Shown in pieces: positions 1 through 13,560 of a stretch of DNA of 64,000 nt. Each line of letters begins with the position of its first letter. Positions within the stretch are counted from its first letter, which is position 1. The stretch is from Elysia crispata. Lineage: Eukaryota; Mollusca; Gastropoda; Plakobranchidae. The stretch lies in the NCBI GenBank assembly GCA_033675545.1, contig JAWDGP010000286.1, positions 1,317,501 through 1,381,500 on the forward strand. Direction: 5' to 3'. A program made the translations under genes and the position numbers. The notes below the pieces were generated by a model. The model was not told the DNA's origin, made no database searches, and was given only the letters and a program-made list of their open reading frames with translations.

Positions 1-47
1 AGAAATAGAGAGAGTGAAAGAAAGAGAGAAAGACAGACAGAGAGAGA

Positions 48-174
<127 letters not shown>

Positions 175-1139
175 AGGGAGGAGAATCCGTGATAGAGTGT
201 TTTATGAAGAAGAGGAATGACAGGCATTTACGACTTCTCAACGAGGTATTCTTTATTGATATGTATATCGGAGTATTATCGCAAATTAAAAGGGTGTTGA
301 CTCTGAACGTTCTCGTGACTTTAGCACGGTATCATCAAAGCGTAGTTTCTCTCACTAAAAGGCTCTACTAACTGGCGACAGAGGCAGATGTACAGTAACA
401 TGATTGTGTTTGAAGAATGGAGGAAGCAAATTCCTCAGTGAAGCCGTGTAGCTGACTTGTTTGCTCTTCTGATACCCAAACATACGTTACAAAGTCTTGT
501 CGAGGCTGGTTGAGCTTTGCTGAGGTCAGGAAGACCAGGGCATATCTATATCGTCGCTAGATGGGCGTGGCTGCATAGAATAAGATTGGTTATTCTATAC
601 ATAATCTGTATGCAATTGGCATATGAATATTGTGGTTTTCCACAGTAGGATTTTTTTTTCTTATAGAAGTAATAACAAATACTGTGGTGAATTTTGTCTA
701 AATTAAAAAAACATTTCTGGCAGCCAAGAAAGTGATTCAGTCTAGACCTCAGAATCTTGACTTAATGTGCTAAGCGCTCAGTGGTCCGGCGTTGTCCCAA
801 GCCTCTTCCATTGGGTAAACTACATGTAAATGGTATCCAATAAATTATCTACGCAGCCAACACAAAATAAACAGTCATCATCTGTGAAAGGATGGGTCAT
901 TCTAGTTTTAGTATAATACCTCATAGGTCATTTTGTTATTTTGCTTTCTAAGAACTAATTCCTCGCCAAAATTAATAACAATGAGGTTTTTTCAAGAGTG
1001 ATAGCACATTTTTGTTGTCTTCCTCTTTTCCCTTCTTCCTGTCTTACTGTTGAAAATAATGCTTTCATTGTTTTCAAATATCTGAAGAACATTAAGGTTC
1101 AATACTCCTTTTATGTTTCTGCTTCTTTCTTTACCCACC

Positions 1140-1169
1140 AGTCTGTCTGTCTGTCTATCTGTCTGTCTG

Positions 1170-1225
<56 letters not shown>
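1140..1225. repeat. (CTGT)n then (CT)n
   Basis: TCTG units to about 1,170, then CT; pyrimidine-rich DNA continues to about 1,380. Confidence 0.95.
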
Positions 1226-1227
<2 letters not shown>

Positions 1228-2326
1228 CTCTCTACCTTTCTCTCTCTTTCCCCTCCCTCCTCTCTACCTCTATCTCTCTTTCTACCTTTTTCCTTCTTCC
1301 TCCTCTCTCCTATCTACCTCTATCTCCTCTCTAACTTTCTATCTTTTCCCCTCCCTCCTCTCTACCTTTCTCTCTCTATATATGTCTTCCTTAAGTACCA
1401 TTACCAAGGTCACTGAATTTACTCCTATTTCATAAATTTGTTTGCAGGTCATGCATGAATCATAGACTACTGTACAGTATCATTCTGAATTGATCACCCT
1501 AAAGTATGGTACTAACAATTCTACATACATACAAACGAAATGAAATAAAATTATAATTGTGGTCTTTCTCTGAAAGGTCACCTAAATGCTCCGCATAGAA
1601 TGTAACAAAAGAAACTGCGCGACTTCAATGCACTTTGAAACCTGTGGGTCTTTAAAAACTTGAATTTTTCATTATGGATTTAGTATTATTTAAGTCTAAT
1701 TCATATTTCAGAATTGTCAGAAAACGTTTATAAAAATTAATGTTTACAGCTAAAATGGCACGTGGTATATTATATTGAATTTTGAAAATGAAATCGATTA
1801 GAACGACTTTGCTACGTCGGAAAAATGTTGTCTCAAATAAAAGTTACCTCCAAAGGGAAGTTGGAAAAGGATTTATCTTTCATTACCATAATGGACAGAC
1901 ACAGTTATGAAAGAAAAGTTCATTCTGCTTCAGTTTGCATAACACATTTTAATTTTAAAATTTGTTTTGTAAAGTTTTGGAGTTGCAGAAATAAAAAACC
2001 GAGAAAAAAGTTTTTTTTTGTTGTTGTTATTTAAAGTACAGCGGATACGAAATGGAAACTGGAAAACTTTTGTATGAAAACGAGCTTGTATAACTATTAG
2101 AGATTGAAATGAGATATTCAATGGTTTAAAAAATTTAAGAAAGAAAGGCAGAAAATCAGGCTTCTAACATAGCAACGATGTCGAATATATTTTGAAAAGA
2201 CATCCCTGGTCCAATTTTTTTTTGTTTTTTTTTTATTTTATTTAATTTTTTTTTTACCATCTTACTATTTATCTCTTTGATTTATTTATTTTCAGTTCAA
2301 TAATTCATTCGTTTTAATTTCTACTA

Positions 2327-2437
<111 letters not shown>

Positions 2438-3165
2438 TTTTAGTTTTTGTTCTTGTTGTTTTTGTTGCTGCTGCTGTTGTTGTTATGTTGTTTCCTTTCA
2501 TTTTGCAATGGTTATTTCAGTAGCAAGCTACATCACTGACAAACGACTTCGATAAAGAGGATCTTTACCGTATCCGGTTCTAGATCTAGCATGTCATCAC
2601 AGTGATTTTCGCTGTGCAATTTTTGAATGAACTCAGTTTGCTTCATTATTTTGTTTTAGATAGAATGTGTAGCATCCTTTTGATAGCATCATAATTATGT
2701 ATTATTTCACAAAAGTGACAAGCATATTACACAAACCTCTTTGAAAAATATTAGCAAACAACCGTTGTGTTATAATGACCTTGCCCGCTGCACTCGGTCC
2801 TAATTAAAATGTAGTGTGAGAGGTGAACGGGTCAGGAAAAGAGAGGAACAAAAAGAAGCCAGCTGCCTCTCAAGCCTGTGTTAAAGGACGTATGTTTCCT
2901 TAAACTTTCCCCAGTCTCAGATTCCCTGCTAGCTTGGAATGTGATAACATTACACTAGAGTCAGAGCGATAGCGGGGACAATATAGCTGCGAGCCGTAAT
3001 CTCCCAAACTCCGTTCTCCAGGAGCTTTCAAGAAGCACAAATTAAACAGTCGCTTGACACCTTGGAGCCTCAAAATACGCGTGTGAACTCTTGGAGGACT
3101 GAAATAAATCACCGAGCCTCTGAAAAGGTGTAGATTGCCGGATGCAAGTCCATAACCTCCAATTA

Positions 3166-3246
3166 CCCCCCCCCCCCCCACCCCCCCCCCCCAAAAAAAA
3201 AAAAAAAAAAAAAAAGAAAAAAAAAATCTCTCTTTTTTTTTTTTTA
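3166..3246. repeat. Poly-C, poly-A and poly-T runs
   Basis: C-rich run, then A-rich, then T run. A further T10-G14 run lies at 3,481-3,505. Confidence 0.9.
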
Positions 3247-5074
3247 GATTCATTAATTTGTGTAAAATTATTATTAAGTTTGATAGAGCCTAAATACAGA
3301 GAAGGCTCCTAGCAACCCATTTTCTGACTGAAACCGTTCACTATGTGGGTACACACGCTGTGGGTGGCCGAGAAAACAAATCTCCTACCAATTCTCTTGT
3401 CACATTTTTGTTTATAAATTGCGAAGACGGTAATATTCCATTTCATAGTTCTGGTTTTAGGTGGTTATTTCTATTTATTCCTTTTTTTTTTGGGGGGGGG
3501 GGGGGAGGGGAGATAAGGGGGTCATCATATACATGTACCATTTATAACTCTTACTAATTATGACAATTACATGAACTTTATCTGAGTATATTGTTACTTT
3601 TCTCAAATAGCGAGGCCAACTTTAAATCTACACATGCAGCTCAGATTAAATTCGGTTTAGCAACAGAGTGGTTAGCGACAAATCTAAAAGAAAAATTCCC
3701 GACTCTCTTTTAATTCTTCGTGCACATAGACCAAAGTGACCAAGACAAAGCTCAATTGTGCCGTTATGATAACTATGATGCTTTCATTAAGTACGTTACA
3801 ATCTTTGTGCGAGTACTTACATAAAGTCGAAGACTTTCTCTGGCTGATGATAGAGAATCTCATAAGTGAATTGCGCGCCACTTCAGAATATTTTTTAAGC
3901 GGGACTTTTTTTTTAAACTAATCTTCTTCAGCCTGCTATAAAAATCTTCAGTGCTAACAGCCAAACTTAAGCCGGAGACAGTTTACGCAGCATCAAGATA
4001 ATTTAAAATTGACTCGCACCCCAACAATTTTAAAATATTAATTCCATTGCTGATTGTGTCAATTACAGCTTTGTGATTGAAAAAAAAATAATTATACAAA
4101 AATGGTAAAAGGAAAACATCCCCGCCCCAAACCCCACCCTTTTACTAGTCTGTGAATTCGTGGCATTCTGCTCGTTCTGTGTCAATTCAAGGTGAAAGCG
4201 CAAATACTGAAAAGTACTTTAACAGCAGGAAGACTGTCGGGACAAGGAGATCTCTAGCGTCTGTTTTAGACACAGTAAAAAGAAAGCAAGTTAGCTGGGC
4301 TAGAATTATAGGGTAGATAAATTCTATGTTTTATCTTTCCGTAGGTCCAAAAAAAAATAAAAAATAGGTTAGCTCTGCAGCCTAACATAGATTTGTTGGA
4401 GTTCAATTTTCCCCCCTTTTCTAGTGAAAGCGTGCAAATAAAGTATTAAGAATTAAGGAGGGTGGGTGGGAACTATTTGCACGCACCTAATGCTATTCTT
4501 TTTGAACATTCTTTAAATAAGACCTTCTTACCTAGAAAGTCTAGATCTACCTCGATGGCTTGACGGTTAGTATGGAAGAGAACTATTCAATCAAGACTTG
4601 AAAAAGTTGGGTCGCGGTCACACCCACTCAAGTGGAAGGTGCTGCCTGGTGCCGGAGTGTCACTTTACCCTCGATAGCTGTAAGATCCCATTCCCTAAAA
4701 GATAATTATATTGGCATAGTGTAATGGTCTAAAAATAGTCTCGATTAGAATTCTTCTTGGCGCAATCACTTACACGTGAAAGTTTTGATGATAAACTATA
4801 ATATCTTTGACCAAAAAAAATTATTGACATTAGGAATGCACTTATTGCGAGGGGCTGTAGATCCAGCAGGAGAAATGGCAAGCGATGGTTCTTAACTTAA
4901 ACCAGCAGTCATGTGTCTTGTAAGATGTGATTACCAGCCGCCTAGTAGCGACAAGTTTTGAATGACGAAGGATAAATCTAACACTACGCAGATGATTGAT
5001 TGTGCAGGTTAAAAAAAACCCAAAAACCAATCTTCGATTTCTTACAAAAACTGCGTATTTTTAAAAATGAACCC

Positions 5075-5194
<120 letters not shown>

Positions 5195-6702
5195 TCTCTA
5201 TAGATCTATCTACCTATCCCTTGATCTACCTCTTTTCATTTGCCATTTTTCTCCTATTTTTCTCTCTCTATCTCTCATCCTAGCGGACACCAGTTCCTTT
5301 GAAAGCAAACTTAAAGTTCAATTGTTATTTGTTAAACCAGCATCTCACTCCATATAAAACAAATCCACTCTCCCTCTCAATCTTCATAACCTTTCCATAC
5401 CTTCTACAATAAAAAAATTATTTTAACCGACGCTAAATCAATACGTTTTTGAATCGATTGAGACGCTCCAGTTTTCACTGTTGTCAGGGGCAGGGCACCA
5501 TCAATAAAACCCTGAAAGCTTGTGAAGAATCCTTCATTTCTAACGCTGATAAGCTAAATATAGTATAAATAATTTGAAAAAAAGTTTTAAGCTATTTCTT
5601 TAGATGTAACGACAAGTCATAGTATAATATTAATTTTACTTAAAGTAATGATGAATATAAATTTATGTGCCAAGTCTCGTATGAAGAACTTTAAGTAAAA
5701 GTTTTATTTAAATTCCTATGATATAAAATTGTTAACCATGTTGATGTGAAAAGAAGAGAAAGATTCCCAATCAAACGTCAGGAACTTAGCTGTAGTCTTC
5801 CTTATGTTATTTATTTTTTTCCAAAGACTCTTCCGTTTTAAAATTTAAGTAATGTAGTTTTGGAAGAGTTGTAAAATTATTTAAATAAAATCTACTTTGT
5901 AAAGAAACTCCATTTAATGCTTTAGATGAAATTGGCTAATGACGCAGCCATTGTAAATTGGGTTAGGTAACCTTAGAAATTAAGCTCAGTATAGTAACTG
6001 TCTAAAGGGTAAAAAACCAGTCATAAACAACAAGAAAAAAAATATAGGTGGTGTGTTCCAGCGAAGATAATTTCCATAAGACAAAAGTTAGTAAACTATA
6101 GAGAATACTCCCTAAGTCTAGGATTCGATTTTTTTTGTGCGATTTCAAAACTTTTGGAAACTGTGACTTCCTCCTTGACCATGTCTGAGTCAAAACAGAA
6201 GGAATCTGCTGCTGTGAGACAGTTGGTAACCGTGAAATGAAAAAAAACAACCTAGAAGATGATCTAATGTCTCGATTTTTTATCCTTAATCTAACAGATG
6301 AGTGCACTATAAATAAACCCTCACTGTCTTTTAACTTGAAAACACTGATATATAGATCAAAAACCGTTTTATCCAACCCAACTATTTTTTCTTTAATCTG
6401 AGCTAGCTTTTACATTATACCGTTGAAAAATTTTAGCTTTTATGGACTTTACTCGTTTCTTCATTGAAACGCAATTATCTTGATTGTTGTTAGTTATAAC
6501 GTCGTGCATTTTTTTTCATCTTTGTCTATTTTCAATATATATCAATTCTCAAAATCCTAATTCTAAGGAAAAAAATGAGCAAGAAGATCAAGTTTCTATC
6601 AATTTCAGATCAATTACACGTAGTTGACCTTTAACCACGCGACGACGTCCTTCGCAAGTTCTGGTTTTTGTCCCCCGTTCCACGAACTGCGTGTCTTATC
6701 TT

Positions 6703-6704
<2 letters not shown>

Positions 6705-6792
<88 letters not shown>
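6705..6792. repeat. (GA)n
   Basis: Pure GA array of about 88 bp. Confidence 0.97.
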
Positions 6793-6794
<2 letters not shown>

Positions 6795-8992
6795 CCAAGT
6801 GGACAAGGTCCAAAGAGGTGTGAATGACTTCATTGATCTGAGTGCTTGACCTGTGTCCAGTTACTTCATGACCGACACTTTAAGAGTGAACTCAAGAGGC
6901 TCTCGGCAGCGACACCCATACAGATGACAACCAACCCTTCATATCTGCTGGGTAGCTGCCAAAACATAGTTGATGATGTCACCTTCAAGGACATGGCTTT
7001 CTATTAATCGTTGAATCCAATCGTTGACCTTATTTCTAAACAAAACCTGCCTCTCTACTAGCTGCCTGTCATCTATTAAGGAAAGGAGACCTGACTTTGG
7101 CTTTACACAATGAAATCATTGTTGTATGAGTATAACATTTACACAATATCAAATAACAGGATATTTCACAAGTCCGAAAAAGGAACTCATTGCATAGGCT
7201 TTCACTCTGAATTCCGGTAAAATGTTGGTTTTGTTTGTTCTTAGCCTGGATCGTAATATGGTATCTCGTTACTCTTATTGCCTTTTGATCTATTAAATCC
7301 TTGAAAACCAAGCTTCCTTTATATTATTAATTTTCTGTGTCCAGTCTTTGAACATCCATGGATTTCACCGGACACCTGGTTATTTCCGCATCTCTTTATT
7401 TTGTGTTTCTGTGAGAAATAAACCAACAGGAACGAGTGAAGCAGGATCTTGACGCGACTTCATTATTATTCCGGTCATGGGCACTAGACTTAGATTAGGC
7501 TCTTTTGTTCCAGTAATACTGCTTTCTTGACAAAGGCAATGGATATAATTGGTTAGATTCAATAATGATTCAAAGTACATGTAATAATATTGTCAAAACT
7601 GGAGCCAGTGAAGAACTAACGATGAGGCATGCATGCTTCAGCTGAATGCGCAGATGGGAGAACTGATAAATATGTCAATTGACGATAATTATCGCAGAGT
7701 GGAAACACCTGTTGAACGGCATTTTAATGGTTTGATAACTGCTTGACAAAAGGGGCTAATGTGTAGTATGAATCTAAGCTCCTTTAAGAATGTATGAGAA
7801 ATTCTTTCTCAGTACAATAAATCATAGAATTGGCAGAAAACATAGAAAACCCATCCACACACGATTAATGAGCGAGCGTTTCTCTGAAAATAATACAGCT
7901 TACTTAAAAGCTATCTTGGAATCGTGATTTGCTAATAAATTTCATTTTCCTTATTTCTTTTTTTTTTTTTTCATTGGCATTAGGCACTTGACATTTCTCA
8001 TTACGACAACTAAAGTCTCTGTATATTCTGTTACCATAACTTAGTTGTAGTTCCCATTCTTCCGGATATACCCAAATAAATTATGGATTTATACGAATTA
8101 GAGCAATCTAATCCATTACGGATTGGCTGTTTTCTTTACTTGCTTGTTTGCCCAGTGATTGTTTCCCTCTAATTGCTTGTTTACCCAGTGAATGTTTTCT
8201 ACGTATTGATTGTTGATCCAGAAGACTCGAACAGGGCTTTTGATTTCCATCCAACTGGCTTGGCTTCAAATTGAATGATATAGTGTTCGGCCTAATTGTT
8301 GTGCTGTTGTTATGGTCATTCTACGTACAACCAGAACATTTTGTTTGTCGGACGTCGGACCGTCCCTTTAGCCGTTTTATGATTTTTAAATGAAGAAATA
8401 CACCAAGTAGCAGCACAGCTTAGCGCTATTTGCAGATTATGCAAAATAAAAGTCGATAAAAATATAGTGCTGTATGTCAAGCATGATATTTTACTACATT
8501 CTATTATATTTATGCTGAAACAATTCATGCTCAAATTCTATTGGGAGAAATTGTTTGGCTTGCTCAAAAACTTGGCGTACAAAGAGAGTATAGTGAGTCC
8601 TCTTGAGAGCACAAAGTAACGGACGAATAAACTAACGTATCGATACATCACGGCTACATCTTCCGATCTGCGGAATCCACTAGACACTAGCACCTGCAGG
8701 TTCTACTTCTAGATCTAGACTGTTCAGTTTGCTCCACGCAATCCAGAGAAGTTGTCCATTACTACAACTTGGATTTGTCTCACTCAATCACGGAAAGCAA
8801 TTCCAAAGCCCTCAAAGGCTCTTCCTGCTAATGTAAGATTATAGCAAGAGTCACATCAAAGGCTAGCGGCGGCGGAGGTGGCAGTCTGTGAGGTAAACAA
8901 GTTTGGGACAGTTCAGAACAGGTCAGGTCATGAGTGGTTTCGCCGAGGCAGAGAAACAGAGTGGGGCTCCGGGACCTCGGTGTTTTAATTAA

Positions 8993-9229
<237 letters not shown>

Positions 9230-9778
9230 ACAGGGAAAAGCTCTCATCATAATTATAGTATTCTCTGTTTTGCTGTAGTCACCACAATTTATTGTCTATT
9301 CATTTGTACATCAAAAGCAGACCACTAAGAGTATACCTGTTCAGGTGCTAAGGATTCGGGAAGATGCACTTGTGTTATGAAAGGATCATGAAGATCTAGT
9401 CGACAGTGTAGATGACTGAGCGTCGAAATGAAGCCATTGTTGGCGACGAGAACCACAGGTTTAAATTTTTGTTCAATGTGTCATTCTTCATTTCATTTCA
9501 AATTTATTAAAGCTGTGAGCTATTTGTTTCCTAAATCTTGTCTATCAAAGAAATGCAAGTTCTGGATCTGATTGTACGGCTTTACCTCAGGTAATAGGAT
9601 CGAAATCAAGTGGAAACCTAAGTTATTATTAATTAATCGTATGCATAGAGGCAAACAAATCTAAAAGCAGAAAGAAAAGGGATAAAGAATAGTTTCATCT
9701 GGTTAAGATCATCCAGGAATTATAATTTAAGGAAAAGATAAAATTAGAGAGAAAGACACAAATAGAAAGTTAGAAAGA

Positions 9779-9786
9779 AGAGAGAG

Positions 9787-9851
<65 letters not shown>

Positions 9852-9868
9852 CGCAAGGGGGGGGGGGG
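9779..9868. repeat. (GA)n then poly-G
   Basis: GA array to 9,848, GGCGCGCAA, then a G run. Confidence 0.95.
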
Positions 9869-10139
9869 AGAGAGACACATAGAGAGAAGAAGGACTTAAA
9901 GTATGTTTTAAGTGAGCAAACTTGTTGATCATTCTGCAGGCTTTGCACGTACATAAAAGCGTCTATACCATTAGCACTACACGGAACTGTTGTTGACACG
10001 TAGAATTAGAAAAATATAAATCTAGCGACTAAAAAGATAGTTTTTTTTTGTGGCCAATTTGTTTATTTCAGTAACTTTTTATATAGTTGGCCAACAATAG
10101 CGTTTTCTCAAGCTTTTTATTTCTAAATATCTATCAACC

Positions 10140-10270
10140 CATGGTCGGAGACGGTCAGGCGTAAATTATGAGACCTCCAGACCTAATAACCACCATTGTG
10201 GGGTTCGAACCTGCGATTAAAATGATCTCCTGCCGGTCAACTTCAGAGCACAAGTCCTTTACTACTCTAT
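10140..10270 (-). mobile_element. tRNA-like SINE fragment with B box
   Basis: The minus strand reads GGACTTGTGCTCTGAAG, then GCAGGTTCGAACCCC (B box at 10,201-10,211), then a unique tail with GGTCTGGAGGTCTC. It is too degenerate on the 5' side for a tRNA gene and resembles mollusc SINE heads. Confidence 0.4.
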
Positions 10271-10916
10271 TTTCCATCTTTAATCGTAATTTTCATACTC
10301 CATGTACTAACTCATGTCTTTGTAATTAGCCATATTACCATACATGTAATTCTTGATTCCGTGGGCGCCCCTGAGGTTATGAGCCAAAATCGTTATTTAT
10401 CAAAATATTAATACAAGAATATTGTTTACTCCAATCGCTTAAAATTTATTTCCTGAACTTTTCCGAACCATAACACAATTTATTGCGCTATTAACTGCTG
10501 AGAAGCTAAGGTGTGATTTAGTGAAAAAAAAAAAAAAGAAAGAAAAAGAACTACCAAAAAAAGAAAAAAAATCGAAACTGCATAGAGGGGAAGTGACAAT
10601 TTAGTTCCGAGGCAAGTTTTTGACTGTGGGTCTGAGCAAATTTAGTCAAGGTTTAAAAAGTCACACCCTGCTATAACAAACTTCTTTCTGTTTGAAGCAG
10701 GGATTTTGTTTGTGTCCATGGGGCCAAAAAAAAAAAAGAGAAAGAAACAGCCTGTCTTTCAAAATAGTAATGCATGGGAAATAGCAAGTTTTTCCTCGTT
10801 CTCTTCATTCTTCCCCTTCATTTCTGTCTTTTTCTTCATCTCCTTTTTAAACCTTGCTCCTATTTCTTTTCGTCGTCGTCGTCATCCTCCTCCTCATCGT
10901 CTTATTTTTCTTCTCT

Positions 10917-11366
10917 TTCTTCTTCTTCTTCTTCTTCTTCTTCTTCTTCTTCTTCTTCTTCTTCTTCTTCTTCTTCTTTTTCTTCTTCCAGTTGTGCTGC
11001 TGCTGCTATTGATATTATTGATACGTCTACTACTCTATTTGTACTAAACACTACAACAAACATTTCATATTGCAACAGCTTCCTCTTCTTCTTCTTCTTC
11101 TTCTTCTTCTTCTTCTTCTTCTTCTTCTTCTTCTTCTTCTTCTTCTTCCAGTTGTGCTGCTGCTGATGCTGTTGATATTATTGATACGTCTACTACTCTA
11201 TTTGTACTAAACACTACAACAAACATTTCATATTACAACAGCTTCTCCTTCTTCTTCTTCTTCTTCTTCTTCTTCTTCTTCTTCTTCTTCTTCTTCTTCT
11301 TCTTCTTCTTCTTCTTCTTCTTCTTCTTCTTCTTCTTCTTCTTCTTCTTCTTCTTCTTCTTCTTCT

Positions 11367-11413
<47 letters not shown>

Positions 11414-11414
11414 T
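10917..11414. repeat. Three TTC arrays separated by a duplicated 92-95 bp spacer
   Basis: TTC runs at 10,919-10,988, 11,079-11,148 and 11,247-11,414. Between them are two nearly identical spacers (about 10,989-11,078 and 11,149-11,244), each starting CCAGTTGTGCTGCTGCTG and ending CAACAGCTT; the period is 160 bp. Confidence 0.93.
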
Positions 11415-11710
11415 CATCCTCCTCCTCCTCCTTCTCTTCGTCGTCGACATCGTCGTTTTTGGTCCTACCATTTTCTAGAAAATCGCAGATCCAGCGCAAA
11501 CTGCATTTCTGAAACACCCCAACCTTTATTCTGCATGAGTCATACAATATTGTCATTGGCGCTTCTTGGAGGCTTCTGTTTCCCAGAGACATGACTGCAT
11601 CATATAGCATCTAGTTTACAATATCTCGAATTTCTCTCTTTGAGATTAAAACCGGTTATTAATTTCCTGAGCAAGCTGAGGTGTGCAGTTCATTATGAAG
11701 AGTCAGTTAC

Positions 11711-11763
11711 CTGGCCATGCTTGAAATAATAGTGGTCTTCTTTGATGTCGCGCCGCTGAGGAT
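11711..11763 (-). CDS. Second coding exon of the membrane-anchored protein
   Basis: This 53-nt exon lies between an acceptor GTTTGGTTGGCTTCAG and a donor CAG|GTAACT. With the G from exon 1 it reads DPQRRDIKEDHYYFKHGQ, charged and aromatic, plausible as a stem just after the anchor. The phase agrees exactly with the 19,411 donor and both splice sites are good. The intron would be 7.6 kb and full of GA arrays. The exon ends in phase 0; no convincing third exon was found below 11.7 kb, so the gene probably leaves the window. It is short, so the case depends on phase and splice sites. Confidence 0.5.
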
Positions 11764-12201
11764 CTGAAGCCAACCAAACAGTTAGTCATGTCTGGCGAGC
11801 GACTAAATTTTTGGAGTTTTGGACTGCAGCTATTTTAATACTTTCAAACAAAAGGTTTGACATGGAAGCTTCGCAAAATGCGTGATCATGCTGAGTATGA
11901 TTTTTTTTTCCTGCATGCATCAACAAATCCAATGAAAATAACATGGTTATCTATTTTGAGCTTCACTGAATCGCTTTACTTCATGTAAAACATTGAACAC
12001 AAATATTAATGTTCATGACAATATTTTGGGTGCCTTTCTTTTCTAAATACCAACTAAGAGATTAAAACGACACGAAAATTATATGTTAGGTTGGGATAAA
12101 AGTTCGAGGTTAAAAAAAAAATGTCTAGGAGCATGATGTAGACTTATTCTTTAAAATTTGGACTGTAAGCTTAATTATTCTTTTTTTTTTTTTTTTTACA
12201 G

Positions 12202-12406
12202 CATTACAAGTAAAATTAATCTGGGATCTGATATACCGCTTTTTTTAGGAACATTTGTGACTCATTTGAAAAATGACGAGCCACCTGTAAAACTGACAGG
12301 GGGTTTAAGTAGACTTGTGGACTTAAGAATTAATTTCAAGTTTGCAGTAGAGCAACATGAAAGCACTGATGAACTAGGAATTTCACTGCGTTGGATAAGC
12401 TCTTAA
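12202..12406 (+). CDS. Possible plus-strand terminal exon, unrecognised
   Basis: A strong-looking acceptor (about 17 T then ACAG, at 12,201) is followed by one base and 67 open codons before TAA: ITSKINLGSDIPLFLGTFVT, then HLKNDEPPVKLTGGLSRLVD and LRINFKFAVEQHE, ending LRWISS. Composition is protein-like and not repeat-derived. It lies inside the proposed intron of the minus-strand membrane-protein gene, so it would belong to another gene on the opposite strand whose upstream exons I could not find. I recognise no domain; the poly-T could be incidental. Confidence 0.22.
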
Positions 12407-13325
12407 ACCCGGCCTGTCACGGAGTACATTGGAATCACAGAAGCTCTGCAAAGTTGTCTTTCCTTTTTAGTGCCCCGATGAAAATAACACCGAGAGCATG
12501 CAGGGAGAATATTGGCGCTTCAGGAACAGCTAGATTAGAACTAATATGTCTCTCACGTTGATAGATGTGTAGTGAAAGCGGCATGAATCGGACCTAACGG
12601 TGTATTGGAGCTTTGGAATGAGAGAGAGGGTGGGGAGACGGAGGGAGATATAGATAGAGAAGAATAAAAGAAACTAAAAAAATGGGGGTGGGGTGGGGAG
12701 GCAGAACAATTTAGAGTGACAGAAACAGAAAGACAAAATTATATTGATAGATATAGTGATAATCAGATAGACACTCAGATATACAGACAGGTAGATAGAG
12801 AATCAGACAAGGACAGATCAACAGACATAAAAGCAGATAATAAGACGAAAATAACAGAAAACGAAATATTCCTACCCAGAGATAGTCCAACAGGCAGACT
12901 GCTAAAATCGGTCGAATTTTCAGAAAACGATGACGCGAGCATAAACATGGAGTGGAGAAAAAATCATGAATTTATGTACGTAGACGGAAATACCAACTAA
13001 CAATGACAGAATAAGGTAGAGAAACGAAGCGCTAAAACAGCATGTAGAATAGGGGAGCAATAAATGCTGAAGATATTATGCATAGACGCAGGCTTGGAAT
13101 GGAAAGATCGAAAATGCTAAAGAAATTTAAGAGTCACGAAGACATAGGAAACCCATTACTGCCATCTTAATGTAGCACGTCGAAGATATACAAATCGCAG
13201 TGCTTGCACTTAAAGAGTCGTCTGTGTTTGAGTACGTGGAGAGAAAAATTGCACTGTGAAATAAGGTAGGAGAGGGTCTGTGAGAATAAAATGTTGAGGG
13301 GATGAGTGGTGGAGAAGGTGGGAGA

Positions 13326-13333
<8 letters not shown>

Positions 13334-13388
<55 letters not shown>

Positions 13389-13482
13389 AAAAAAAGAAAA
13401 CACTACGAAGAGAATTCAAAGAAGATAATGAAAGACCGTGAGTAAATAGAATGGTATAAATGGCGAGACAGACAGAGAGAGA

Positions 13483-13555
<73 letters not shown>
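13334..13555. repeat. Two (GA)n arrays
   Basis: 13,334-13,385 and about 13,474-13,555. Confidence 0.95.

Positions 13556-13560
<5 letters not shown>

Noticed and set aside
9310..9480. Minus frame PVVLVANNGFISTLSHLHC with a CAG|GTATAC donor, considered as exon 3 of the membrane protein
   Set aside because: No acceptor with a pyrimidine tract at the start and the length of the open frame is within chance.
10201..10270. True tRNA gene
   Set aside because: Only the B box and part of the anticodon arm are tRNA-like; the acceptor stem does not pair, so a SINE fragment is the better reading.
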